A stretch of 22,332 nt of DNA. It comes from an uncultured Sutterella sp. (GTDB taxonomy: Bacteria; Pseudomonadota; Gammaproteobacteria; Burkholderiales; Burkholderiaceae_F). Both the position numbers and the translations under genes were made by a program. Positions 7,442-15,432 of this stretch are shown piece by piece; the stretch's first letter is position 1, and the number at the start of each line of letters is the position of its first letter. The notes under the pieces are model-generated. The model worked only from the letters and a program-made list of their open reading frames with translations. It searched no databases and was not told the DNA's origin. The DNA lies in contig CALESB010000049.1 in assembly GCA_937906995.1 (NCBI GenBank), forward strand, positions 1 to 22,332, written 5' to 3'.

Positions 7442-7933
7442 GTGACAAACATTACCCTTCCTACTCCCGAAGACACTGACTTGCTCGGCCAAAAATTGGC
7501 GAATGCCATTTTAAATGCCCATGAAGGCATTGCTACGTCCGGTTTGAATATTCGTTTGGAAGGTAATTTAGGTGCTGGCAAGACTTCAACCGTTCGCTCG
7601 ATGTTGCGCCATCTTGGCGTCACAGGTCGCATTAAAAGCCCAACCTTTACCCTTTTAGAAACGTACCCACTCAATGACGGCCTAGAAGCCTTTCACTTTG
7701 ACTTCTATCGCTTCGAAGATCCTGAAGAATTTTTAGATGCTGGCTTTAGAGAAAACTTTGCCCCCGGCAACATCACACTCGTTGAATGGAGTGAAAAAGC
7801 TTACCCTTGTCTACCACAGGCAGACATTACCATTACATTAACTCATCTCAACGAGGGACGTAATGCTCTTCTTGAGGCTCATTCTGAATTAGGTAAGACG
7901 ATTGTTGCAGAGGTTGTAAACAAATGGCAGTAA
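7442..7933 (+). CDS. tsaE: tRNA threonylcarbamoyladenosine biosynthesis ATPase TsaE
   Basis: TsaE is the ATPase that, with TsaB and TsaD, supports transfer of the threonylcarbamoyl group to A37 of ANN-decoding tRNAs. The 163-residue product has Walker A GNLGAGKTS, the SPTFTLLETY switch-like stretch, HFDFYRF and the VEWSEKA block near the C-terminus. I chose GTG 7442 because AGGA lies six bases upstream. An in-frame TTG at 7418 would add eight residues without a ribosome site. The last ten bases overlap amiC, a common pairing in proteobacteria. The gene lies directly after three tRNA-Lys genes, which are t6A substrates. Confidence 0.94.
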   Translation: MTNITLPTPEDTDLLGQKLANAILNAHEGIATSGLNIRLEGNLGAGKTSTVRSMLRHLGVTGRIKSPTFTLLETYPLNDGLEAFHFDFYRFEDPEEFLDAGFRENFAPGNITLVEWSEKAYPCLPQADITITLTHLNEGRNALLEAHSELGKTIVAEVVNKWQ

Positions 7934-9261
7934 CACGTCGTCATTTTATTGCAAGCACTTCGGGAACGTTAGCCCTCTCTATCACACCATTTCAACAAGC
8001 TCTTGCAGCGGAGATGGTGGATGTACGTATGTGGCCAGCTAAAGAGTACACTCGCGTTACGCTTGAGCACAGTCAACCGATTAAGTTTAAATACTTTCTG
8101 ATTCGCAATCCCAAACCCTGTCGACTTGTTGTTGATATTGAAGATCTGCGATTAACGGCCCAACTACAAAAGATGATCTCTGCAGTTTCTCCCAATGACC
8201 CGTTTATCAAATCGGTCAGAATTGCACAGTACTCTTCTAAGGTTGTTCGTTTAGTGATGGACCTAAAGACTGAAGTTCGTCCAGAAGTCTTTTCGTTGAA
8301 ACCGGTTGCCAACTACAAATATCGTTTAATTTTCGATATCTATCCCGTTGGTGCTGCCGCTGTTGCCGCAACTGACCCCATTGCCAATGTCATATCTGGA
8401 CTTGACAATACCAGCAAACCTGGCGACCCCTTAGCGGACCTGATTGCCCGCAACGAAAAACAAAATCTGCCAAGTAAATCGCAAGTTAGTTCGAACAACA
8501 AACAACAACCCCAAAAGCAGGCGCCATCAAAACCAGCTTCTACTCAGAAGGGAACTCGAAAAAAAGACATCATTGTCGTTGTTGATGCTGGACACGGCGG
8601 AGAAGACCCGGGGGCCATTGGTAAAGGTAAGACCTATGAAAAACATGTGGTTCTTTCCATTGCAAAGCGACTTCAACAACTAATCGCTCGTGAAAAAGGA
8701 ATGAAGTGCGTTATGACACGTACCTCTGACCACTTTGTGAGCCTTAGCCAGCGCGTTATGATTGCTCAGCGAGCCAAAGCACATTTATTCGTCAGCATCC
8801 ACGCTGACGCCTGGACAAAACCAAGTGTCAAGGGAACAAGTGTCTACGCGTTAGCCGAGCGAGGCGCAACATCCTCTGCCGCTATGTGGCTAGCTAAAAA
8901 TCAAAATGATGCTGACCTAATTGGTGGTGCCAATTTCAAAGAAGTTGATCGCCGCCTTCAATCCGTGCTTGTGGACATGACAACCTCTTGGAAGATCAAT
9001 TACAGTTTGGAACTTGGCCATAGTGTGCTATCACGTTTGAGTAAGGTCAATACGCTTCATCGTCGACAAGTTGAACAAGCTGGATTTTTGGTCTTAAAAG
9101 CACCGGGCATTCCTTCCATTTTGGTTGAAACGGCCTTTATTAGTAATCCTCAAGAAGAAAAGAAGTTACGTACTTCGGCCTATCAACAAAAAGTGGCTGT
9201 CGCTATTCTTGAAGGCATTAAAATGCAAGTGGCTAAAAATGACTCCATCATGCAGGGCTGA
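7924..9261 (+). CDS. amiC: N-acetylmuramoyl-L-alanine amidase AmiC, Tat-exported
   Basis: This periplasmic zinc amidase cleaves septal peptidoglycan so that daughter cells separate. The 445-residue protein opens with a twin-arginine signal (TRRHF, hydrophobic core, cleavage near residue 28). An AMIN targeting domain follows (about 30-140). A Gln/Lys/Ser-rich linker spans about 175-213. The Amidase_3 catalytic domain then runs to the end. Likely zinc ligands are His224 in DAGHGG, Glu239 and His293 in SIHADA, and Glu402 in LVETAF is the probable catalytic glutamate. The start overlaps tsaE by ten bases, so translation is probably coupled. I saw no terminator between it and fbaA. Confidence 0.95.
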   Translation: MAVTRRHFIASTSGTLALSITPFQQALAAEMVDVRMWPAKEYTRVTLEHSQPIKFKYFLIRNPKPCRLVVDIEDLRLTAQLQKMISAVSPNDPFIKSVRIAQYSSKVVRLVMDLKTEVRPEVFSLKPVANYKYRLIFDIYPVGAAAVAATDPIANVISGLDNTSKPGDPLADLIARNEKQNLPSKSQVSSNNKQQPQKQAPSKPASTQKGTRKKDIIVVVDAGHGGEDPGAIGKGKTYEKHVVLSIAKRLQQLIAREKGMKCVMTRTSDHFVSLSQRVMIAQRAKAHLFVSIHADAWTKPSVKGTSVYALAERGATSSAAMWLAKNQNDADLIGGANFKEVDRRLQSVLVDMTTSWKINYSLELGHSVLSRLSKVNTLHRRQVEQAGFLVLKAPGIPSILVETAFISNPQEEKKLRTSAYQQKVAVAILEGIKMQVAKNDSIMQG

Positions 9262-9364
9262 AAATTTTGATAATTCCTCGATTTTTCGGGCACTTTCTAC
9301 ATTTTAAAGCTAAAATATCGCTATCTTTTTTATATATAGTTTTCTTAACTAGGACATCGCAATC

Positions 9365-10429
9365 ATGGCTCTTGTCTCTTTACGTCAATTATTGGACCAC
9401 GCCGCCGAAAATGGTTATGGCGTGCCCGCATTTAACGTCAACAATTTGGAACAAGTTCAAGCAATCATGTCGGCCGCTCAAGAAGTAGGCGCTCCCGTGA
9501 TTATGCAAGCTTCTGCTGGCGCACGTCGTTATACTGGCGAACTCTTTTTAAAGCACCTGATTGAAGCTGCTGTTGAATCCTATCCGGATGTCCCGGTCTG
9601 TATGCACCAAGACCACGGTCAAAACCCCGCAGTTTGCCAAGGTGCCATGCGCATGGGCTTTACCTCTGTGATGATGGATGGCTCTTTGGAAGCTGACGGA
9701 AAAACGATTGCTTCTTTCGACTATAACGTCGATGTGACTCGTCGCGTGGTTGAAATGGCTCATTGCATCGGTGTCAGCGTTGAAGGTGAACTAGGTTGCT
9801 TGGGCTCTCTTGAAACGATGCATGGCGATAAAGAAGATGGTCATGGCACCGATGCCAAGATGACGCGCGATCAACTTTTAACTGACCCGGATCAAGCAGC
9901 CGACTTTGTTGCCCAAACACAATTGGATGCTTTGGCTATCGCTATCGGTACTAGCCATGGTGCTTACAAGTTCTCTCGTAAACCTACGGGCGATATCTTG
10001 TCCATCGAACGAGTTAAAGAAATTCACCGTCGTTTGCCCAACACTCACCTTGTAATGCACGGCTCTTCTTCTGTTCCTCAAGAATATTTAGCCGAAATCC
10101 GTGAGTTTGGTGGTGACATGCGCGAAACCTATGGTGTGCCTGTTGAAGAAATTCAAGAAGCTATTAAGCACGGTGTTCGCAAAGTTAATATTGACACCGA
10201 TATTCGCTTAGCGATGACGGCTGCAACACGTCGCTACTTAGTGGAAAATCCCTCTAAGTTTGACCCACGTGAATACTTAAAGGCTGCTCGTAAGGCTGCT
10301 TACGAATTGTGTAAGAAGCGCTACCTTGAATTCGGTTGTGAAGGTCAAGGCTCTCGCATCAAGGCTGTTGATCTTTTCACAATGGCCAAGCGCTATGAAA
10401 ATGGCGAATTAAAACAAAACATCATCTAA
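9365..10429 (+). CDS. fbaA: Class II fructose-bisphosphate aldolase, Calvin-cycle subtype
   Basis: This zinc-dependent aldolase splits fructose 1,6-bisphosphate into DHAP and glyceraldehyde 3-phosphate, in glycolysis or in reverse in gluconeogenesis. The 354-residue length fits the CbbA-like subgroup common in betaproteobacteria, where the gene is usually called fba or cbbA. Key blocks are CMHQDHG with the catalytic Asp and a zinc His, MMDGSLEADG, the EGELG stretch, the IGTSHG zinc-ligand segment, VMHGSSSVP and NIDTDIR. The ribosome site is weak (TAGGAC). The upstream 103 bases hold a short inverted repeat (9301-9306 with 9311-9316) but no clear promoter. A terminator follows. Confidence 0.95.
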   Translation: MALVSLRQLLDHAAENGYGVPAFNVNNLEQVQAIMSAAQEVGAPVIMQASAGARRYTGELFLKHLIEAAVESYPDVPVCMHQDHGQNPAVCQGAMRMGFTSVMMDGSLEADGKTIASFDYNVDVTRRVVEMAHCIGVSVEGELGCLGSLETMHGDKEDGHGTDAKMTRDQLLTDPDQAADFVAQTQLDALAIAIGTSHGAYKFSRKPTGDILSIERVKEIHRRLPNTHLVMHGSSSVPQEYLAEIREFGGDMRETYGVPVEEIQEAIKHGVRKVNIDTDIRLAMTAATRRYLVENPSKFDPREYLKAARKAAYELCKKRYLEFGCEGQGSRIKAVDLFTMAKRYENGELKQNII

Positions 10430-10445
10430 GCTATCGATGATAAAC

Positions 10446-10477
10446 AGGGCAGCCCTTGTTGCTGCCCTTTCTTTTTT
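10446..10477 (+). terminator. Terminator of fbaA
   Basis: A perfect 8-bp GC-rich stem (10446-10453 with 10461-10468) has a seven-base loop and the T-rich tail TTCTTTTTT. It ends just before the chosen dgkA start. Confidence 0.88.
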
Positions 10478-10484
10478 CTTGAAC

Positions 10485-10883
10485 ATGACAAATCACCCTC
10501 AAGACGCAAAAGATCTTAAAGGCAAAACTGGGTTACGCCGCCTTTATAACGCCTTTCACTATTCTAGAGATGGTTTTTTAGCCGCTTATCAAAATGAAGA
10601 GGCTTTTAGACAAGAAGTATGGCTTGTGCCCATTGCTATCTTGATTGCATCACTGCTACCGCTGTCTTGGAACTGTGTTGCCATCATTGCTGTAGCCCAT
10701 ATTTTTCTTTTAATTGTAGAAATTTTAAATTCTGCAATTGAAGCGTGTATTGATCGTATTGGCCCTGAGCTACACCCCTTATCTAAGCGTGCAAAGGATA
10801 TGGGCAGTTGTGCGGTTTTGATGGCAATTGCCATTGTTATCATCACCTGGCTCACGATCTTGATACAAGCTTATTTCGGTTAG
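10485..10883 (+). CDS. dgkA: Diacylglycerol kinase
   Basis: DgkA is the small inner-membrane kinase that recycles diacylglycerol to phosphatidic acid using ATP. From ATG 10485 the protein has 132 residues. A soluble N-terminus is followed by three membrane segments, with the family signature EILNSAIEA and DRIG, then LSKRAKDMGS in the cytoplasmic loop before the last helix. An in-frame ATG at 10437 would give 148 residues, but its first codons would run through the fbaA terminator, so I prefer 10485. Neither start has a clear ribosome site. Transcription must come from read-through or from a promoter I did not find. Confidence 0.92.
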   Translation: MTNHPQDAKDLKGKTGLRRLYNAFHYSRDGFLAAYQNEEAFRQEVWLVPIAILIASLLPLSWNCVAIIAVAHIFLLIVEILNSAIEACIDRIGPELHPLSKRAKDMGSCAVLMAIAIVIITWLTILIQAYFG

Positions 10884-11004
10884 TACTTTTGATAATATGT
10901 CGCACAAACTTTTTTCCGAGTTTTGCGAAAATCATTAGAATAGATAAGGTTACAAACAGGCTTAATGCCTACCAACATTTGAAATATTTAGGGATTGAAC
11001 GACC

Positions 11005-11892
11005 ATGCCCATTCTTGATACTTCGTTGCACTCCTTGGAACGCGTCTATCGCGGCAAAGTGCGTGATAGCTACCTCGTCGGTGACGACAAATTACTCATT
11101 GTTGTTTCTGACCGTATCTCTGCCTTTGACGTCATTCTTGATGACCCGATTCCTTACAAGGGCCAAGTGCTTCAGGCTTTAACTGATTTCTGGTTTGAAA
11201 AGTTTAAGGACGTTGTTCCGAATCACTTAACTGGTGTTGCTCCTGAAAGCGTTGTGGCTGCCGATGAAGTTGACCAAGTCAAGGGACGCTCTGTCGTTGC
11301 TATGAAGCTCAAGCCGATCCCAGTTGAATGTGTGGTTCGTGGCTACATCATTGGTGGCGGTTGGAAGGATTACCAGGCAACTGGCAAGGTCTGCGGCATC
11401 GAATTGCCCGCAGGCTTAAAGCAAGCTCAAAAGTTACCAGAACCCATCTTTACACCTGCAGCTAAAGCTGAAGTTGGTGAACACGACGAAAACATTTCTT
11501 TTGAGAAAGCATGCGAGTTAGTGGGTGAAGACATCGCTAAACAAATCCGCGACTACTCTATCAAACTTTATAAATTAGCCAGTGAATTTGCTTTGACCAA
11601 AGGCATTATCATCGCTGATACCAAATTTGAATTTGGTTTAGATGAAAATGGTACGGTTCGTTTGATGGACGAAGTTCTTACGCCGGACTCTTCCCGTTTC
11701 TGGCCTGCTGACCAATACAATGAAGGTATGTCTCCCCCGTCGTTTGATAAGCAATTCATGCGTGACTGGCTTGAAGAACAACCTTGGGATAAGTCCTCTC
11801 CTGCGCCTCGTGCTCCGGCTGAGATTTTGGAAAAAACATCCATGAAGTACCGTGAAGCGTTAAAGCGTTTGACCGGCCGTGATGTTATCTAA
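11005..11892 (+). CDS. purC: Phosphoribosylaminoimidazole-succinocarboxamide (SAICAR) synthase
   Basis: PurC condenses CAIR with aspartate, using ATP, to form SAICAR in IMP synthesis. At 295 residues it is the longer form found in many betaproteobacteria rather than the roughly 237-residue enterobacterial form. Signatures are RGKVRDSY, SDRISAFDV, the ECVVRGYIIGGGW block, IADTKFEFG and DEVLTPDSSRFW. AGGG lies about ten bases before the ATG. A possible -10 TAGAAT lies around 10937, but its -35 is poor. It is the first gene of the plus-strand pur cluster, with purE 94 bases downstream after a hairpin. Confidence 0.96.
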   Translation: MPILDTSLHSLERVYRGKVRDSYLVGDDKLLIVVSDRISAFDVILDDPIPYKGQVLQALTDFWFEKFKDVVPNHLTGVAPESVVAADEVDQVKGRSVVAMKLKPIPVECVVRGYIIGGGWKDYQATGKVCGIELPAGLKQAQKLPEPIFTPAAKAEVGEHDENISFEKACELVGEDIAKQIRDYSIKLYKLASEFALTKGIIIADTKFEFGLDENGTVRLMDEVLTPDSSRFWPADQYNEGMSPPSFDKQFMRDWLEEQPWDKSSPAPRAPAEILEKTSMKYREALKRLTGRDVI

Positions 11893-11918
11893 GACACCGT
11901 CTCATTGAAAAGATCTGT

Positions 11919-11946
11919 GGCGCGAGGGCAAAAAGCCTTTCGCGCC
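11919..11946 (+). terminator. GC-rich hairpin between purC and purE, weak or partial terminator
   Basis: An imperfect stem (11919-11929 with 11935-11946, one extra base in the right arm) encloses an AAAAA loop. The bases after it, CTTCTC, are not a good T tract. It may slow or partly terminate transcription, or protect the purC 3' end. A clear seven-T run appears only about 20 bases later. Confidence 0.4.
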
Positions 11947-11986
11947 CTTCTCATTATTGAATTACTGTTTTTTTAGGATAGACAAT

Positions 11987-12481
11987 ATGCAAAACGCTCC
12001 GATCATTGGTGTGGTTATGGGCTCCAACTCTGACTGGGATGTCATGAAAAATGCCTGCGATATTCTTAAAGAATTTGGTGTACCGTTTGAGGCTCGAGTC
12101 GTATCGGCTCATCGCATGCCGGACGAAATGTTTGAGTATGCTGAAACTGCCCAAGATCGTGGCTTAAAGTGCATCATTGCTGGTGCTGGCGGTGCTGCTC
12201 ACCTTCCGGGTATGTTAGCTGCAAAAACCGTTGTTCCTGTCTTAGGCGTTCCCATTCCCTCTCGCTATTTAAGAGGTGAAGACTCCTTATTGTCCATTGT
12301 ACAAATGCCCAAGGGGGTTCCTGTTGCAACGTTTGCTATTGGTGAAGCAGGCGCTGGCAATGCTGCTTTATACGCTATTCAAATGTTGGCAGCTGCCGGT
12401 GATGAAGCGATGCGCGAAAAAATTCAAGCCTTCCGCAAGGCCCAAAATGAAAAAGCCCGTAACATGGTGCTTCCGCAATAA
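11987..12481 (+). CDS. purE: N5-carboxyaminoimidazole ribonucleotide mutase (class I PurE)
   Basis: PurE moves the carboxyl group of N5-CAIR to carbon 4, giving CAIR, the substrate of PurC. The 164-residue protein has the class I hallmarks MGSNSDW, VSAHRMPD, the AGAGGAAHLPG loop and the GVPIPS segment. I place the start at ATG 11987, which has AGGATA about eight bases upstream. An in-frame TTG at 11957 lacks a ribosome site. PurK, which supplies its substrate, begins 18 bases after the stop. Confidence 0.96.
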   Translation: MQNAPIIGVVMGSNSDWDVMKNACDILKEFGVPFEARVVSAHRMPDEMFEYAETAQDRGLKCIIAGAGGAAHLPGMLAAKTVVPVLGVPIPSRYLRGEDSLLSIVQMPKGVPVATFAIGEAGAGNAALYAIQMLAAAGDEAMREKIQAFRKAQNEKARNMVLPQ

Positions 12482-12499
12482 TTGAAGGAAATGACACAG

Positions 12500-13666
12500 A
12501 TGCAAAAGAAGTTACCCTTAAACCCGGGTTCAATGCTTGGCATGATGGGTGGTGGACAATTAGGCCGTATGTTTGCCATGGAAGCTGCCTATATGGGTTA
12601 TCACGTGACAGTTCTCGAGCCGAGTCAAGGTTCACCTGCGGCTGAAGTTTCTCTCAAGCATATTGCTCAACCCTATTTGAGTGAAGAGGGCTTAAAGCAA
12701 CTTGCTCAAACCTCCGAAGCTGTTAGTACGGAATTCGAAAACGTCCCTGCACAAGCTTTAAATACCTTGGCTCAATCCTGCTTTGTAGCCCCTCCGGGCT
12801 CTGCTGTTGCCGTTGCTCAAGACCGCAATGTAGAAAAGCACTTCATTGAAACGGTTGCTCATGTACCTGTTGCTCCCAATGCACCTATCTTAAGAGCCGA
12901 AGATATTGAAACCGTCTCTGAAGACCTCTTCCCCGCCATTTTAAAAACGGCACGTTTGGGTTATGACGGTAAAGGACAAGTGCTTGTTGAAAACCGAGAT
13001 GAGCTTCGTCATGCCTTTGCCGACCTCAAAGAAGTTGACTGTATTTTAGAAAAGCGCTTGCAATTGCACCGCGAAGTGTCTGTGATTGTCGCTCGTGGTC
13101 ACAATGGTCAAACAGCTACTTTCCCAGTGTGTGAAAACTTGCACCGTAGTGGCATCTTAGCTGTCACAGTTATGCCTGCCCGTGTAGACAATGAAACCAG
13201 CCAAAGAGCACGTCAATATGCCACGCAAATTGTGGATGCCTTAGGCTACATTGGCGTTCTTTGTGTTGAATTTTTCGTTCTCAAAAATGGGGACGTTGTG
13301 GCCAACGAAATGGCTCCACGCCCTCATAACTCTGGACACGCCACCATCGATGCCTGCTGGAGCAATCAGTATGAACAACAGCTTCGTTGCATGACTGGAC
13401 AACCCCTAGCAGACACGACACAACACTCGCCGGCCGTCATGCTCAATCTGTTGGGTGACATTTGGTATGAAGGCGAAACGATGCGCGAACCGGCTTGGGA
13501 TAAAGTATTAGCGATTCCTGGCGCTAAGCTTCACCTTTATGGCAAGGCTCAAGCACGACGAGCACGTAAGATGGGACACGTCACTTGCTTAGGCCGCACC
13601 ATGGAAGAAGCCTTGGCCTGTGCTAAGCAAGTTGCCAGTGTTTTAGGTTTGCCGGAGCCGATGTAA
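12500..13666 (+). CDS. purK: N5-carboxyaminoimidazole ribonucleotide synthase
   Basis: PurK is an ATP-grasp enzyme that carboxylates AIR with bicarbonate to N5-CAIR, which PurE then rearranges. From ATG 12500 it has 388 residues. The N-terminal GMMGGGQLGRM nucleotide-fold motif, the KTARLGYDGKGQ loop and the EMAPRPHNSGH active-site signature are all present. I prefer ATG 12500 because AAGGAA ends about ten bases upstream. ATG 12491 directly abuts that ribosome site, and TTG 12482 precedes it. The stop overlaps the next gene start by one base (TAATG). Confidence 0.95.
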   Translation: MQKKLPLNPGSMLGMMGGGQLGRMFAMEAAYMGYHVTVLEPSQGSPAAEVSLKHIAQPYLSEEGLKQLAQTSEAVSTEFENVPAQALNTLAQSCFVAPPGSAVAVAQDRNVEKHFIETVAHVPVAPNAPILRAEDIETVSEDLFPAILKTARLGYDGKGQVLVENRDELRHAFADLKEVDCILEKRLQLHREVSVIVARGHNGQTATFPVCENLHRSGILAVTVMPARVDNETSQRARQYATQIVDALGYIGVLCVEFFVLKNGDVVANEMAPRPHNSGHATIDACWSNQYEQQLRCMTGQPLADTTQHSPAVMLNLLGDIWYEGETMREPAWDKVLAIPGAKLHLYGKAQARRARKMGHVTCLGRTMEEALACAKQVASVLGLPEPM

Positions 13667-14649
13667 TGCAAACACCTGTTGACGAAAGAGCAATTAGAGC
13701 TGCCGTGGATGTTTTGGAGTGTTCTGGGCTTGTGGCCATGCCTACCGAGACAGTCTACGGCTTAGCTGCAAACGCCGATGATGAAAAAGCAGTCAAAAAA
13801 ATTTTTGCTGCTAAAAATCGTCCGGCCACTCACCCGTTAATTGTTCATATTACGGGAGAAGATGCCTTAGACCATTGGGCGGTTGACATCCCACAATCTG
13901 CCTATGATCTTGCTCGCAAATTTTGGCCTGGCCCATTAACCATGATCTTGAAAAAAGCCGATCATGTTGGCAACTGGGTAACGGGTGATCAAGATAGCGT
14001 TGGACTTCGTGCACCTTCGCATCCCTGGGCTCGTGCTTTAATCACAGCATTTGCCGGTAAGCATCATCGAGGGATCGCAGCTCCTTCTGCGAATACCTTT
14101 GGTAGGATTTCGCCCACCACTGCTCAACACGTCCGTGATGACTTAGGTGAAAAGCCCAGAGGCAAAGTTGACCTCATTCTCGACGGTGGCGAATGCGATG
14201 TTGGTGTAGAGTCAACCATCATTAATCTCTCAGGAAATCAACCTGAAATTCTTCGTCATGGTGCTATTACTCGCTCCATGTTAGAAGAGGTATTAGGTTG
14301 CGCGGTCCCTGATGGAAGCAAAGATTCTCCGCGTGCCTCTGGCACTTTGAAGAGTCACTATGCACCGAAAACTAAGGTCATTTTGGTTGATGATATTCAA
14401 GTTGCTTTTGAAACCTATGCTGATAAAAAACTAGCAGTGATGGCACCTCAAAATCAATTAAGTGTCACTCCCAAAAATGTGATGAAATGGTTTGCAGCTC
14501 CTGCTGAAGCGGCTGATTATGCACGAGTTCTCTACGCTCGCTTACATGAATTGGACGCTGTTGGCGCTGACTTTATCTTGATTGAAAATCCCGCTCAAGG
14601 GGGCTTATGGGATGCTGTACACGACCGTTTAGGGCGTGCAGCTGCTTAA
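13666..14649 (+). CDS. L-threonylcarbamoyladenylate synthase, Sua5-type (TsaC family)
   Basis: This enzyme makes threonylcarbamoyl-AMP from threonine, bicarbonate and ATP, the first step of t6A tRNA modification. The 327 residues comprise an N-terminal YrdC/TsaC domain (to about 205) and a C-terminal Sua5 domain, so it is the long Sua5 form rather than the short TsaC. Motifs include PTETVYGLA, the AAKNRPATHPL substrate-binding loop, APSANTFGRISPT and VESTIINL, with the interdomain ASGTLKSHYAPK linker. It overlaps purK by one base and is probably translated by coupling. TsaE of the same pathway is at 7442-7933. Confidence 0.94.
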   Translation: MQTPVDERAIRAAVDVLECSGLVAMPTETVYGLAANADDEKAVKKIFAAKNRPATHPLIVHITGEDALDHWAVDIPQSAYDLARKFWPGPLTMILKKADHVGNWVTGDQDSVGLRAPSHPWARALITAFAGKHHRGIAAPSANTFGRISPTTAQHVRDDLGEKPRGKVDLILDGGECDVGVESTIINLSGNQPEILRHGAITRSMLEEVLGCAVPDGSKDSPRASGTLKSHYAPKTKVILVDDIQVAFETYADKKLAVMAPQNQLSVTPKNVMKWFAAPAEAADYARVLYARLHELDAVGADFILIENPAQGGLWDAVHDRLGRAAA

Positions 14650-14671
14650 AACATACCTGTGGACATAACCG

Positions 14672-15424
14672 ATGGCAGAAGAATTAATGCGTTTATCAAA
14701 GCGCTTAAGTGAATTAGGATTGGCTTCACGCCGTGAAGCAGATAGTTGGATTGAAAAGGGGTGGGTTCGTGTTGATGGCCATATTGCCACATTAGGCGAA
14801 AAAGTAACGACATCACAGAAAATCCAAATCTCCTCGAAAGCAAAGGCAGCACAAAGCCAACAAGTGACGATCCTATTGAACAAACCCGTCGGTTATGTCA
14901 GCGGTCAAGCTGAAGACGGTTATGAGCCTGCTCGTGTATTAATTACACCAGAAAATCACTGGTCAGAAGATCCCTCTAATAAACAATTCTCACGAGCGCA
15001 ATTATTGCATCTGGTTCCAGCTGGACGACTTGACATTGATTCAGTTGGCTTACTGGTTCTTACACAAGATGGGCGCGTCGCAAAAACCATCATTGGTGAA
15101 AACAGCACAATTGATAAAGAATACATCGTACGTGTTGCCATGGCTGACGGCTCAGCTCCAACACTATCAGCAGAGTCTTTAGCCCTTTTAAACCACGGGC
15201 TTAGTTTGGATGGTAAAGCGCTTTTGCCAGCAAAAGTGACGTGGCTCAACGAAGACGAATTACGTTTCGTATTGCAAGAAGGTAAAAAACGCCAAATTCG
15301 TCGTATGTGCGAAGCTGTCGGTTTAAAGGTTTTACGATTAAAGCGCGTCAGAGTGGGTAATGTTCGTTTAGGCAAGTTACCTGTTGGCCAATGGCGCTAC
15401 CTTGATAACAACGAACACTTTTAA
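14672..15424 (+). CDS. rRNA pseudouridine synthase, RsuA/RluB/E/F family
   Basis: This enzyme isomerises a specific uridine of ribosomal RNA. Of its 250 residues, an N-terminal S4 RNA-binding domain occupies about 6-60, starting RLSKRLSELGLASRREAD. The catalytic domain has LLNKPVGYVSGQ and the active-site block GRLDIDSVGLLVLTQDG with the catalytic Asp. A C-terminal KKRQIRRMCEAVG motif completes it. The GYVSGQ wording is closest to RluF-like enzymes, but the exact target base cannot be assigned. The start is uncertain: ATG 14687 (MRLSK) has AGAAG just upstream and matches many relatives, and would shorten the protein by five residues. It lies 22 bases after the Sua5 gene. Confidence 0.9.
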   Translation: MAEELMRLSKRLSELGLASRREADSWIEKGWVRVDGHIATLGEKVTTSQKIQISSKAKAAQSQQVTILLNKPVGYVSGQAEDGYEPARVLITPENHWSEDPSNKQFSRAQLLHLVPAGRLDIDSVGLLVLTQDGRVAKTIIGENSTIDKEYIVRVAMADGSAPTLSAESLALLNHGLSLDGKALLPAKVTWLNEDELRFVLQEGKKRQIRRMCEAVGLKVLRLKRVRVGNVRLGKLPVGQWRYLDNNEHF

Positions 15425-15432
15425 TCTCAGAA

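Noticed and set aside
14956..15375. A 139-codon minus-strand frame inside the pseudouridine synthase gene
   Set aside because: It is fully contained in a gene with clear catalytic motifs, and its own translation has no recognisable domain.
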